Assembly: GCA_030917805.1 (NCBI GenBank)
Contig: JAUPUA010000002.1
Span: 1 to 9,807, forward strand
Direction: 5' to 3'
DNA from: Patescibacteria group bacterium
GTDB taxonomy: Bacteria > Patescibacteriota > Saccharimonadia > Saccharimonadales > HK-STAS-PATE-42
DNA length: 9,807 nucleotides
The notes beneath the pieces are model-generated. The model was not told the DNA's origin and made no database searches. It saw only the letters and a list, made by a program, of their open reading frames with translations. How positions within the stretch are numbered: the first letter of the stretch is position 1; every line of letters begins with the position of its first letter. The position numbers and the translations under genes were made by a program. This document shows positions 1 through 5,835 of the stretch, one piece after another.

Positions 1-75
1 GATACTGAAAGTATTGCAATTGGTAATGGCAAGCTAGATAGAACTGACATGACTAAGGGTTGGATTGTACACTAG
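1..75 (+). CDS. C-terminal end of an unidentified protein (5' truncated)
   Basis: Frame 1 is open from the first base to a TAG at 73-75 and gives 24 residues ending TDMTKGWIVH. The composition (charged and polar, ending in an aromatic/hydrophobic tail) is protein-like, and the stop is followed by a non-coding stretch with two palindromes, as expected after a gene end. The rest of the gene lies outside the window, so no family can be assigned. The frame could be open by chance because it is so short. Confidence 0.5.
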   Translation, partial: DTESIAIGNGKLDRTDMTKGWIVH

Positions 76-135
76 CCTTAAGGCTCTCCAAAGTGAATCG
101 TAATTGTGAAAGCCTATATTATGGCCCCCTAGGGG
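74..135. repeat. Two short perfect palindromes after the first gene
   Basis: AGCCTTAAGGCT (74-85) is a perfect 12-bp palindrome overlapping the stop codon of the upstream partial gene, and CCCCTAGGGG (126-135) is a perfect 10-bp palindrome 27 bp before the next start codon. Neither is followed by a T run, so neither is a canonical intrinsic terminator. They could be protein-binding sites, weak hairpins at the transcript end, or chance. Apart from these, 76-162 shows no gene. Confidence 0.35.
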
Positions 136-153
136 AGTCTGAAGAGGGTACTC

Positions 154-162
154 TGTTAGTAT
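154..162 (+). promoter_or_regulatory. Putative extended -10 promoter abutting the SemiSWEET start
   Basis: TG-T-TAGTAT (154-162) resembles an extended -10 element (4 of 6 bases of TATAAT plus TGn). It touches the ATG at 163, and a second in-frame ATG lies at 169. A start site about 6-7 nt downstream of the hexamer would fall at the second ATG. No convincing -35 is seen. The 12-mer TACTCTGTTAGT here (149-160) recurs at 9028-9039 in front of the last gene. Confidence 0.4.
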
Positions 163-468
163 ATGAATATGCCAAACAGAAGTCATAACTTTCTACTTAC
201 TAAGAAAGACGAAAAACGATTAATAGATCGTACCTGTTCAATATTTTCTATACTAATGCCGCTCACTGCATTACCTCAGGTTTGGCTTCTTTATTCCACA
301 AAAGAGACGGCGGGGTTATCGCTTACTATGTGGGTACTCTATTGCATCGGCTGTATTCCTTTTTTATTATTCGGTTATATCTATAAGCATAGACAGTTAA
401 TCGTTCTTAATACTATGTGGTTAATGGTTCAAGGCATTATGATTACTGGTATTATTATGTACTCTTAA
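163..468 (+). CDS. SemiSWEET / PQ-loop family small membrane transporter
   Basis: This 101-residue protein has three predicted membrane helices at about residues 24-43, 53-73 and 79-99. That is the size and topology of a SemiSWEET (MtN3/PQ-loop) subunit, a half-transporter that in known cases dimerises to move small sugars across the membrane. The diagnostic Pro-Gln pair is at 38-39, in ALPQVWLLYSTKETAGLS, and GLS at 51-53 opens helix 2, as in family members. The N-terminal 20 residues are polar and basic, consistent with a cytoplasmic leader. No Shine-Dalgarno sequence precedes the start. ATG 163 gives the longest frame, but the position of the -10-like element favours ATG 169 (two residues shorter). 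The substrate cannot be read from the sequence; other PQ-loop proteins carry amino acids or have other roles. The family call is fairly secure. Confidence 0.8.
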   Translation: MNMPNRSHNFLLTKKDEKRLIDRTCSIFSILMPLTALPQVWLLYSTKETAGLSLTMWVLYCIGCIPFLLFGYIYKHRQLIVLNTMWLMVQGIMITGIIMYS

Positions 469-561
469 CTTGGTTCCCAATATATTCCGCTATGGCCCTC
501 CAATAATGGTTATCCTTAAGCTGCTCAGACCGAGGAGTTTCTAATTCTAGACAATATAACC

Positions 562-567
562 TATAAT
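562..567 (+). promoter_or_regulatory. TATAAT -10 box 7 nt upstream of the start codon
   Basis: A perfect TATAAT at 562-567 is followed by 7 nt and the ATG at 575, so transcription should begin at or next to the start codon (a leaderless mRNA). No good -35 hexamer is visible around 539-545 and there is no TGn extension. The preceding stretch 469-561 contains no gene. Confidence 0.55.
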
Positions 568-574
568 CACTTTT

Positions 575-946
575 ATGCTTGATACATTAGCGGGTGGAAT
601 ATTTACTAACCAAGAATTATTTATATATGGCATCATAACGTTCATTATCGCTAGTTTACTGTTGGGCACTGCGTTATTTGTTAGTACGCGAATATTCAAT
701 AAAGCAACTGCCAGAAAAAAGACGAAGAGCCTTAACTTAGTTAATGCAACACTACTTGGGTTCGGGATAATTGCCGCTTTGCTTTTATTCTTCTTCATAA
801 TGCCTACAGTTATCGAGGATAGAAATTGGCTAAATAAACAACAAGATTGTGCTAGAGAAGTTGGATATGAAAGTCCTGCAGATAATAACTCTATAAGTGT
901 GACAGCAAAAGAGCAATCGGACTACGATGATTGCCTTAATAGATAA
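575..946 (+). CDS. Small two-helix membrane protein with two extracytoplasmic Cys, unrecognised
   Basis: The 123-residue product has two strong hydrophobic segments at about 16-38 and 55-80, joined by a basic loop (ATARKKTK, 45-52). By the positive-inside rule this places both ends outside the cytoplasm. The C-terminal tail (81-123) is acidic and carries only two Cys, C92 (in DCAREVGY) and C120 (in DYDDCLNR), which could form a disulphide. I do not recognise the family. Similar small helix-plus-Cys-tail proteins are common in CPR genomes, which is an inference from memory. The start is supported by a TATAAT 7 nt upstream, although no ribosome-binding site is present. An opposite-strand frame over the same bases is judged a shadow. 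Confidence 0.7.
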   Translation: MLDTLAGGIFTNQELFIYGIITFIIASLLLGTALFVSTRIFNKATARKKTKSLNLVNATLLGFGIIAALLLFFFIMPTVIEDRNWLNKQQDCAREVGYESPADNNSISVTAKEQSDYDDCLNR

Positions 947-1011
947 GAAAGTTTGGCTTTAGTTACAATAGCATCTAATATGGTAGTTCACAAAGTTTAT
1001 TAAGTCTGTAT

Positions 1012-1035
1012 AAAAGATCCTGAAGAGGATCTTTT
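1012..1035 (+). terminator. Hairpin terminator between the small membrane gene and pyrB
   Basis: AAAAGATCC (1012-1020) pairs perfectly with GGATCTTTT (1027-1035) around a 6-nt loop, so the 3' arm itself supplies a short T tract. It lies 65 nt after the stop of the upstream gene and directly before the pyrB -10 element. Function as a terminator is inferred: the T tract is only four bases, and the symmetric A/T flanks would also allow action on the opposite strand. Confidence 0.6.
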
Positions 1036-1043
1036 GTTATAAT
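1035..1043 (+). promoter_or_regulatory. Extended -10 promoter of pyrB
   Basis: TG-T-TATAAT (1035-1043) is a consensus extended -10 element. The ATG of pyrB follows after 9 nt, so the predicted start site is within a few bases of the start codon. The normal -35 position falls inside the terminator hairpin and does not match TTGACA, which fits an extended -10 promoter. The same TGTTATAAT string precedes the tRNA-Leu gene. Confidence 0.65.
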
Positions 1044-1052
1044 CAAGATTTA

Positions 1053-1976
1053 ATGAGACATACTCTAAAAGCACAGCAATTTGACGCGAAGCTTATTAGT
1101 GTTTTGTTTAAAAGAGCAGATGAATTACAGGCTCTTTCTATAGATAAAAGAAGGCACCAGAAGCTAGGCGGACTTCTACAAGGTAAGATGATGTTTTTGG
1201 TTTTTTTTGAACCATCTACTCGTACTCGAATATCATTTGCAGCTGCCGGCCAACATCTTGGCATGCAAGTTGTATCGACTGAAAATGCTCAAATATCTTC
1301 CTCCCTTGTCAAGGGTGAATCACTAGAAGATACTATACAGGTACTATCCGAATACCAGCCTGATGTGATCGTAATGCGACACTTTGAGGCCAATGCAGCT
1401 GAACGAGCCGCTGCTGTTAGTGGTGTACCAATAATAAATGCGGGTGATGGAGCAGGTCAGCACCCCACTCAGGCTTTACTTGATCTTTATACCATCTATC
1501 GTGAAGCTGGCAGCATGACTGGGCTAAATATAGCCCTGGGGACCGATCTATTGCATAGCCGAGCTCTTAGATCACTCATATACTTACTCGCTAAAGTTGG
1601 AGGCAACCACCTTATTCTTGTTTCACCAAAAGAATTACGCTTAGCTAGCGATGTAAAGACTTATCTAAAGAAACGAGGTACTACTTTTGAAGAGACAGAT
1701 AAGCTGGAGTATGCCCTTAAGAAAGCTGATGTGATTTATTGGAATCGTATCCAAAAGGAACGTTTTACTGGAGAGATACCACCGCAAACCTTTGTAATAG
1801 GTCCACAACATCTGCCGCTTATTAAGCCTGAGGCATTCATTATGAATGCCCTGCCGCGAATTGACGAGATTCTAACGACAGTCGATAAAGATCCCCGTGC
1901 AGCTTACTTTCGTCAGGCAGGAAATGGTATGTTCATTAGGATGGCCCTCCTAGAGTGGACATTAGAACTCTTATAG
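1053..1976 (+). CDS. pyrB: Aspartate carbamoyltransferase catalytic subunit
   Basis: This enzyme condenses carbamoyl phosphate with L-aspartate to N-carbamoyl-L-aspartate, the first committed step of pyrimidine synthesis. The 307-residue length matches the family (about 305-311). The carbamoyl-phosphate signature FFEPSTRTR is at 51-59. The 80s loop SSLVKGESLEDT (83-94) has the Ser and Lys that enter the neighbouring active site. Other matches are MRH at 108-110, HPTQALLD at 137-144, HSR at 168-170, the NRIQKE element (R232, Q234) and ALPRIDE (266-272). The KGES loop and the LPR motif separate it from ornithine carbamoyltransferase, which has HCLP. All expected catalytic residues appear present. 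It stands alone here: no pyrI, pyrC or carbamoyl-phosphate synthase gene is adjacent, so the pathway may be partial or scattered. Expression probably comes from the TGTTATAAT element immediately upstream, without a Shine-Dalgarno sequence. Confidence 0.95.
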   Translation: MRHTLKAQQFDAKLISVLFKRADELQALSIDKRRHQKLGGLLQGKMMFLVFFEPSTRTRISFAAAGQHLGMQVVSTENAQISSSLVKGESLEDTIQVLSEYQPDVIVMRHFEANAAERAAAVSGVPIINAGDGAGQHPTQALLDLYTIYREAGSMTGLNIALGTDLLHSRALRSLIYLLAKVGGNHLILVSPKELRLASDVKTYLKKRGTTFEETDKLEYALKKADVIYWNRIQKERFTGEIPPQTFVIGPQHLPLIKPEAFIMNALPRIDEILTTVDKDPRAAYFRQAGNGMFIRMALLEWTLELL

Positions 1977-2066
1977 TTAGCTCGTAGATAATTGATTACA
2001 ACTTAGCCATTTTTAGAATAGGCGTAAGACTTTGTTGTGTCTAGCTGTAGACCAGGTTATTATTCT

Positions 2067-2075
2067 TGTTATTAT
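2067..2075 (+). promoter_or_regulatory. Putative extended -10 promoter of the 63-residue Cys-rich protein gene
   Basis: TG-T-TATTAT (2067-2075) resembles the extended -10 elements upstream of pyrB and tRNA-Leu, and the ATG at 2082 follows after 6 nt. The overlapping TATATA is an alternative hexamer in this AT-rich stretch. The 90 nt between the pyrB stop and this element hold no gene. Confidence 0.4.
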
Positions 2076-2081
2076 ATATGT

Positions 2082-2273
2082 ATGAGAAAGAAAATAATTA
2101 TAATAACTCTAGTTATAGTTATTATAATATCCGGTTTGATCGTTTTTGTAATTCAAAAGAAAAATACCAAGAATGCCCTTACTGTTGCATTCAAAACTCA
2201 ACAAGAGTGTGAGAAAGCAACGTCTAAAGCTTGTTCTTTTAGCATGTGTGATTATAACTGCAAAGTCTATTAA
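2082..2273 (+). CDS. Small single-pass Cys-rich membrane protein, unrecognised
   Basis: The frame could start at GTG 2037, but ATG 2082 is preferred: it begins directly with MRKK and a hydrophobic helix, and sits 6 nt after a -10-like element. The resulting 63-residue protein has a membrane anchor at about 5-24, a short basic stretch (QKKNTK) and an extracytoplasmic tail with four Cys (C43, C51, C56, C60) in the pattern CEKATSKACSFSMCDYNCKV. A Cys-x(7)-Cys-x(4)-Cys-Asp-Tyr arrangement near an anchor occurs in small CPR proteins that I recall as longer at the C-terminus, so this copy may be a short version; that is inference. The function is unknown. Disulphide formation outside the membrane is plausible. 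It is convergent with mltG, with 40 bp between the stops. Confidence 0.6.
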   Translation: MRKKIIIITLVIVIIISGLIVFVIQKKNTKNALTVAFKTQQECEKATSKACSFSMCDYNCKVY

Positions 2274-2313
2274 AAAGGTTGGCTACCAAAAAAGTGATCA
2301 TTTCAGATTTACT

Positions 2314-3378
2314 CTAATTACAGAGTTCCTGGCAGTGGGCTTTTATGTCTGCCTGGTGTTGCTCTTCTGTAAAGCTATAGTAGATTACTCCGTCATCACC
2401 AGCTACAAAGAATAAGAACTCAGTTGGGCTTGGGTATGCAACGGCCTGAAGTGCAGTTAGCTCGAAAGTCCCAATTGGGGTTGGTGGTAAACCTTTGTAG
2501 ATCCTTGTATTGTAAGGTGAATCAATAGTGGGGCTAGGCTCAACACCTTTTAGTTTGGCGGCATAGATAAATGTTGGGTCAGCGCCTAGAGATATATCCC
2601 TTTGCAAACGAAGTTCAAAAACCTGGGCTATCTTTTTTTGTTCTTCTGGAACGGATGATTCTTTTTGTACGATAGAGGCAAGGGTAAAGGCCTCTTGCAG
2701 ACTAAAACCTCTAGCCTTAATTTGCTCGCGCAAAGGGGAGATTCGTTCAATATACAAATCAAAGTTACGTTTTAACCAAACCTCAAAAGTAACTCCGCTA
2801 TTTAGGTCAGTATATGTTTCTGGGAGTAGGTAGCCTTCTAGGTTGATTGAGGCTTGATCTGATTGATCGGCAAGAATAGGGTGAAAATCTGGAGTTAAAT
2901 CTGTCAGAGTCTGTTGGACTTGATCTTGTCCAAAGTGTTGGTAGAGTTCAGGAAGAAGCTCTTGGATTGTTCTTCCGGCAAGAATGGTTAGCTTAGCGTC
3001 TGCGACTTTCCCACCAGATATGACCTCGACAATTTGTGGGCCAGACAGCTCTGGCGAAAGAGCATAGGTACCGACCTTAAGTTTAGAGTAGGTTCCGTTG
3101 AACTTAGCGTGTATCTTTAGGCTTAAAGAAGACTTTATTAGACCTTCTTTTTTTAGCCTATCCATAATCTCGTTAACGGAATCACCTTTGGCGACAATAA
3201 AGCTTTTGCTATCACCAGAGCCAACTGGCTGTAGCGATGTCTTGTACCAGAAGTAGCTAGAACCAAGTGCAACAAAGAATAAAACTAAAATAACCAGGAT
3301 TAGCTTTTTTGGAGACCTTATTGTGGCATCTTTAGCCTCTTTAAATGCTCCAAGCTTATGGTGATAGTATGTCTTCAT
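2314..3378 (-). CDS. mltG: Endolytic murein transglycosylase MltG (YceG-like)
   Basis: MltG is an inner-membrane lytic transglycosylase that cuts nascent peptidoglycan strands and so terminates glycan elongation. The 354-residue protein has a cytoplasmic N-terminus (1-25), one membrane helix at about 26-44, a LysM-like region (about 58-122: KGDSVNEIMDRLKKEGLI and KVGTYALSPELSGPQIVEVI) and then the catalytic YceG domain. Family signatures are LEGYLLPETY (180-189), ASIVQKES (234-241) with the catalytic Glu at 240, SPYNTRIYKGLPPTPI (287-302) and the terminal YYSFTEEQHQADI (333-345). It is the last gene of the leftward cluster, 90 nt after ruvX. A TATAAA at 3395-3400 on the minus strand could provide its own promoter, and no Shine-Dalgarno sequence is visible. 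Length and motifs indicate an intact gene. Confidence 0.95.
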   Translation of the reverse strand: MKTYYHHKLGAFKEAKDATIRSPKKLILVILVLFFVALGSSYFWYKTSLQPVGSGDSKSFIVAKGDSVNEIMDRLKKEGLIKSSLSLKIHAKFNGTYSKLKVGTYALSPELSGPQIVEVISGGKVADAKLTILAGRTIQELLPELYQHFGQDQVQQTLTDLTPDFHPILADQSDQASINLEGYLLPETYTDLNSGVTFEVWLKRNFDLYIERISPLREQIKARGFSLQEAFTLASIVQKESSVPEEQKKIAQVFELRLQRDISLGADPTFIYAAKLKGVEPSPTIDSPYNTRIYKGLPPTPIGTFELTALQAVAYPSPTEFLFFVAGDDGVIYYSFTEEQHQADIKAHCQELCN

Positions 3379-3468
3379 TGGTTTTATTTAGATGTTTATA
3401 TGCCTTTAGGTACTAGTGAGGTTAAACTGATTCCTGTTTCAGCTTATTCTTCTTAGAATTATTAGAGA

Positions 3469-3879
3469 TTACCTTCTAAACTCTTGTTCTAGGTAATCTT
3501 GCAGAATTAGGGCTGCAGATTGGTCGTCAATCCTCTTTTTGTGGCCTTTCTTATCTTCACTGAGTTGATCTTTAACTAAAACGCTAGAGAGCGTTTCATC
3601 TTGATACTTTAAAGGCAGGCCAAGTGTACTTTTTAGTTTATCACCAAATGCTTCTACATCTCTAGTTTGCTGGGTTGGATGGCCACTTAGGTTTCTTGGA
3701 TAACCAAGGATGACGAGCTCTGCCTTCTTCTTTTTGTATATCTCAGAAATAGAGTCTATTTCTTTGCCATCGCCCTTGTTGTTGACGATGTCGATTGGCT
3801 GGGCGATCAAAACAGAGTTTGTATCTGCATATGCTACACCTATGTACTTTTCTCCGAAATCTAGTGAGATGATTTTCAT
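3469..3879 (-). CDS. ruvX: RuvX/YqgF family Holliday-junction resolvase-like protein
   Basis: The 136-residue protein has the RNase H-like fold signatures of the YqgF/RuvX family: LDFGEKYIGVAYAD (6-19) with the first acidic metal ligand D7, LVILGYPRNLSGHPT (55-69), the DET motif at 94-96 and the final RIDDQSAALILQDYL (116-130) with the last Asp. In characterised members the activity is nuclease action on Holliday junctions and/or 5' maturation of 16S rRNA; which applies here cannot be read from the sequence. It starts 12 nt after the stop of the upstream baseplate J-like gene, so the two are very likely co-transcribed. No strong ribosome-binding site precedes the ATG, which may rely on translational coupling. 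Length is normal for the family. Confidence 0.93.
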   Translation of the reverse strand: MKIISLDFGEKYIGVAYADTNSVLIAQPIDIVNNKGDGKEIDSISEIYKKKKAELVILGYPRNLSGHPTQQTRDVEAFGDKLKSTLGLPLKYQDETLSSVLVKDQLSEDKKGHKKRIDDQSAALILQDYLEQEFRR

Positions 3880-3891
3880 ATCTTAGTTTAT

Positions 3892-5565
3892 TTATGAAGA
3901 TGACGATTCTGCTACTTCTATCTTAATTTCTATTTTACCTTCGCCTGGTAAAGATGAGCTCCAGAATGGGGATATCTTAACTGTTGCGTCGTTGACACCT
4001 TCTTGGACTTTGATAAACTGAATTGCTTCGCCCTTCTTCTTTCCTGCGGTTTCTCTTTTTATCTTCTCTTGATCTAGATTTGGTCCAAGGTAGGCAACAG
4101 TAGCAAACTGGAACTGGCCATCGCTATCTAGCGTCAGTTTTAGATCATCAAGTCCATTCTTGATAATGCTTTGGGAGTCATCCTTCCTAACCTCCGTAAC
4201 GCGAATATCTAGAATTTTGTTAAGTTCAACCTCTTCCACCCCAAACATTGCATAATCTACGGCTACAGTTCCGCTTAAAGTCTCGGCTTGCTGGCCTGCG
4301 GTAGGAGTAAGTTGGATACTACCAAGAGAGACAGAAAAGGTGTCATCTAGGACCTTCTGAGAATCGCTGAATTGGTCTTTTAGCTCTGTTCGGTAAGCAT
4401 CTTCGTTAGTTTTAGAGAGCTTCTCTTTTAGGGCTGCAACATCTGCGTCACTTACCACTTTAACAATTTGAGTTGTACCGCCTGCCATTTTTGAACCACT
4501 TCCTGTCACTGAGGCTAAGCCACTAACTTTGTAGTTCTGGGGGGATAAGTTATATTGGTCGCCTGCCTTCTCAGCGGTAACTGTCGTATCCCCAGCAAGT
4601 TTGCAAGATCCGCCGCCTGCTAACTTGTCCAGGACTACTGTAGTTTGGGTTAGGAAGTTTAGTCCTGCTGCCGTAACAATGGTGCCTTTTGAGATTGTTG
4701 GGAAACTACCACTTACAGAAGAGCAAGGTATTGATAGTGTCATCGATCCTGTTGCCTTGGCGCCTATATCTTGCTGTCCGGTTGCAGGAACCGTATCTCT
4801 TACAGACTTAGAACCAGCTTTTCTGATAGCTTTTACTTCTTCTTTGGTAGTTTCTGTGGCTTTTTCGTTAAGCTTAGCGGTAAAGTTAAGATCTAACCTT
4901 TCAGCATTGGCCTTAATTTCGATTACGGCAGATTTTCTTGAGGTCATCATTAGGAGTAGTATAAATACGACTCCGAGTAAAACTCCTAAGCCTATCAGGG
5001 CCTTTTTTCTAAAATCGTAGAAGTTGGGTATCTTTTTGCCCTTATCTCCGGCTTTCTTATCTTTTTTAGTTTTTTTAGGTAACTCATCCGATTCTGACAA
5101 TTCAGAACTAGTACTCGCTAGTTCTGAATCATCGATTGTTAAATCTTCGTCAAGATCTTCCTGGGTTGTGGTGTCGTCTAACTCTTGTCTATCATTAATT
5201 CTAATATTAGAGGCTGCAGATCTTGCTAGGGCTGGCTCGGCACTAAGGTTTGGAGCAGTAGCTACTTTTGCGGCTGCAGCCATGGATATAAGCTTTGCAT
5301 CTGAGGTAATAAGGGCGAGATCTTTTATCTTGGAGTGTGCTGTACGCTGAATAAGTTTAAGGTTTACGCCACTTTTTAGGGCTGTTGAGTTTTTTGGAAC
5401 GACTAACTTGATATTTTTGGCAGACTCTTGGCGAATTTTAGAAACGATAGAGGTTATATCTGAATCTTGATCTATGTAAATAACTCCAGCTGCGTTGGAC
5501 CCTGCCTTAGCCATATCCGGAGCTGGCTGAATATTTTTTTTAGGTGTTTTTGGTTTAGCTTGCAT
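3892..5565 (-). CDS. CPR-type membrane protein with baseplate J-like extracytoplasmic region
   Basis: This 557-residue protein has a modular layout. Residues 27-105 form an alpha/beta domain (VIYIDQDSDITSIVSKIR, LVVPKNSTALKSGVNLKLI, LALITSDAKLISMAAAA) of the kind I associate with large CPR membrane proteins. Residues about 126-162 are an acidic Ser/Asp/Glu linker and about 163-188 a basic juxtamembrane segment, followed by one membrane helix at about 189-207. Residues 210-557 lie outside: VPATGQQDIGAKATGSMTLS (259-278) and the following beta-rich repeats resemble regions annotated as baseplate J/gp47-like, with C281 and C321 positioned for a disulphide. The name comes from phage tail proteins, but a membrane-anchored single gene beside mltG and ruvX argues for a cell-surface role rather than a tail. 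It heads the leftward cluster. The exact function is unknown. Confidence 0.75.
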   Translation of the reverse strand: MQAKPKTPKKNIQPAPDMAKAGSNAAGVIYIDQDSDITSIVSKIRQESAKNIKLVVPKNSTALKSGVNLKLIQRTAHSKIKDLALITSDAKLISMAAAAKVATAPNLSAEPALARSAASNIRINDRQELDDTTTQEDLDEDLTIDDSELASTSSELSESDELPKKTKKDKKAGDKGKKIPNFYDFRKKALIGLGVLLGVVFILLLMMTSRKSAVIEIKANAERLDLNFTAKLNEKATETTKEEVKAIRKAGSKSVRDTVPATGQQDIGAKATGSMTLSIPCSSVSGSFPTISKGTIVTAAGLNFLTQTTVVLDKLAGGGSCKLAGDTTVTAEKAGDQYNLSPQNYKVSGLASVTGSGSKMAGGTTQIVKVVSDADVAALKEKLSKTNEDAYRTELKDQFSDSQKVLDDTFSVSLGSIQLTPTAGQQAETLSGTVAVDYAMFGVEEVELNKILDIRVTEVRKDDSQSIIKNGLDDLKLTLDSDGQFQFATVAYLGPNLDQEKIKRETAGKKKGEAIQFIKVQEGVNDATVKISPFWSSSLPGEGKIEIKIEVAESSSS

Positions 5566-5600
5566 GTTTATTTTGTATGCTCTACTTTTGCACTGAGATT

Positions 5601-5609
5601 TTTATAGCA
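5601..5609 (-). promoter_or_regulatory. Putative extended -10 promoter of the leftward envelope cluster
   Basis: Read on the minus strand, TG-C-TATAAA occupies 5609-5601, a good extended -10 element, about 35 nt before the start codon at 5565. The predicted leader is roughly 28 nt and contains no clear Shine-Dalgarno sequence. No -35 match is seen. Confidence 0.5.
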
Positions 5610-5648
5610 GGGGAGTCTTACTACCCTATTTAACCATAAGTTTAATAT

Positions 5649-5680
5649 ACCACTTTTTGGTTAGAGAAGTCTAAAGTGGT
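5649..5680. repeat. Perfect 8-bp inverted repeat between divergent promoters
   Basis: ACCACTTT (5649-5656) and AAAGTGGT (5673-5680) are exact reverse complements separated by 16 nt, with weaker inner pairing (AGA/TCT). It lies between the leftward cluster promoter and the tRNA-Leu promoter, 10 bp upstream of the latter's -35. This could be an operator for a dimeric regulator, or a terminator hairpin shielding the divergent units, but no T tract follows on either strand. Confidence 0.45.
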
Positions 5681-5690
5681 TGAGTAGCCG

Positions 5691-5719
5691 CTGACGGAGT
5701 AGTTATCCTCTGTTATAAT
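5691..5719 (+). promoter_or_regulatory. Promoter of tRNA-Leu
   Basis: CTGACG (5691-5696, four of six matches to TTGACA), a 17-nt spacer, and TATAAT (5714-5719) with a TGT extension (5711-5713) form the most complete promoter beside a stable RNA here. The predicted start is near 5726, about 11 nt upstream of the mature tRNA 5' end. Confidence 0.7.
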
Positions 5720-5736
5720 ATAGGTGGAAGTTCCAA

Positions 5737-5823
5737 GCCGGGGTGGCGGAACTGGTAGACGCGCCAGACTCAAAATCTGGTGAGATTTATCTCTTGAGAG
5801 TTCGAGTCTCTCCCTCGGCACCA
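5737..5823 (+). tRNA. tRNA-Leu (anticodon CAA), CCA encoded
   Basis: The acceptor stem GCCGGGG (5737-5743) pairs with CCTCGGC (5813-5819) with one G-U pair; the discriminator is A5820 and CCA at 5821-5823 is encoded. The D arm contains AACTGGTAGAC. The anticodon stem is CCAGA/TCTGG (5764-5768 and 5776-5780) with loop CTCAAAA, giving anticodon CAA at 5771-5773, which reads UUG leucine codons. A long variable arm with GAGA/TCTC pairing (5781-5795) marks a class II tRNA, and the T arm is GAGAG-TTCGAGT-CTCTC. It has its own promoter and is followed after 12 nt by the rpiB-like start codon, so both may share a transcript. Confidence 0.96.
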
Positions 5824-5835
5824 AATTTAGAATTT

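Noticed and set aside
547..798. Minus-strand frame over the two-helix membrane protein
   Set aside because: Shadow of the real gene; hydrophobicity simply mirrors AT-rich membrane codons and no start signal is seen.
2272..2290. Possible terminator for mltG on the minus strand (small TTGG/CCAA hairpin and five T)
   Set aside because: The stem is only 3-4 bp with a 3-5 nt loop and, in one pairing, is separated from the T run; too weak to call.
2173..2415. Plus-strand 80-residue frame overlapping the 63-residue gene and the end of mltG
   Set aside because: It overlaps two better-supported genes on both sides and has no promoter or ribosome-binding site.
4601..5350. Two long plus-strand frames (4601-5020 and 5024-5350)
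   Set aside because: They lie antisense inside the baseplate J-like gene and have unnatural composition (Val/Ser/Ala/Leu runs) with no start signals.
3892..5565. Prophage or tailocin region suggested by the baseplate J-like similarity
   Set aside because: There are no other tail, capsid, integrase or lysis genes, and the protein is membrane-anchored beside cellular genes.
131..5618. AGGGGAGTCT shared at 131-140 and 5609-5618
   Set aside because: A 10-mer shared in opposite contexts is close to chance in a window of this size, and the two sites have no common arrangement with a gene.
5743..5835. Upstream extension of the rpiB frame beginning MAELVDAPDSKSG
   Set aside because: This is the translation of the tRNA-Leu gene itself, a well-known artefact; the real start is ATG 5836.
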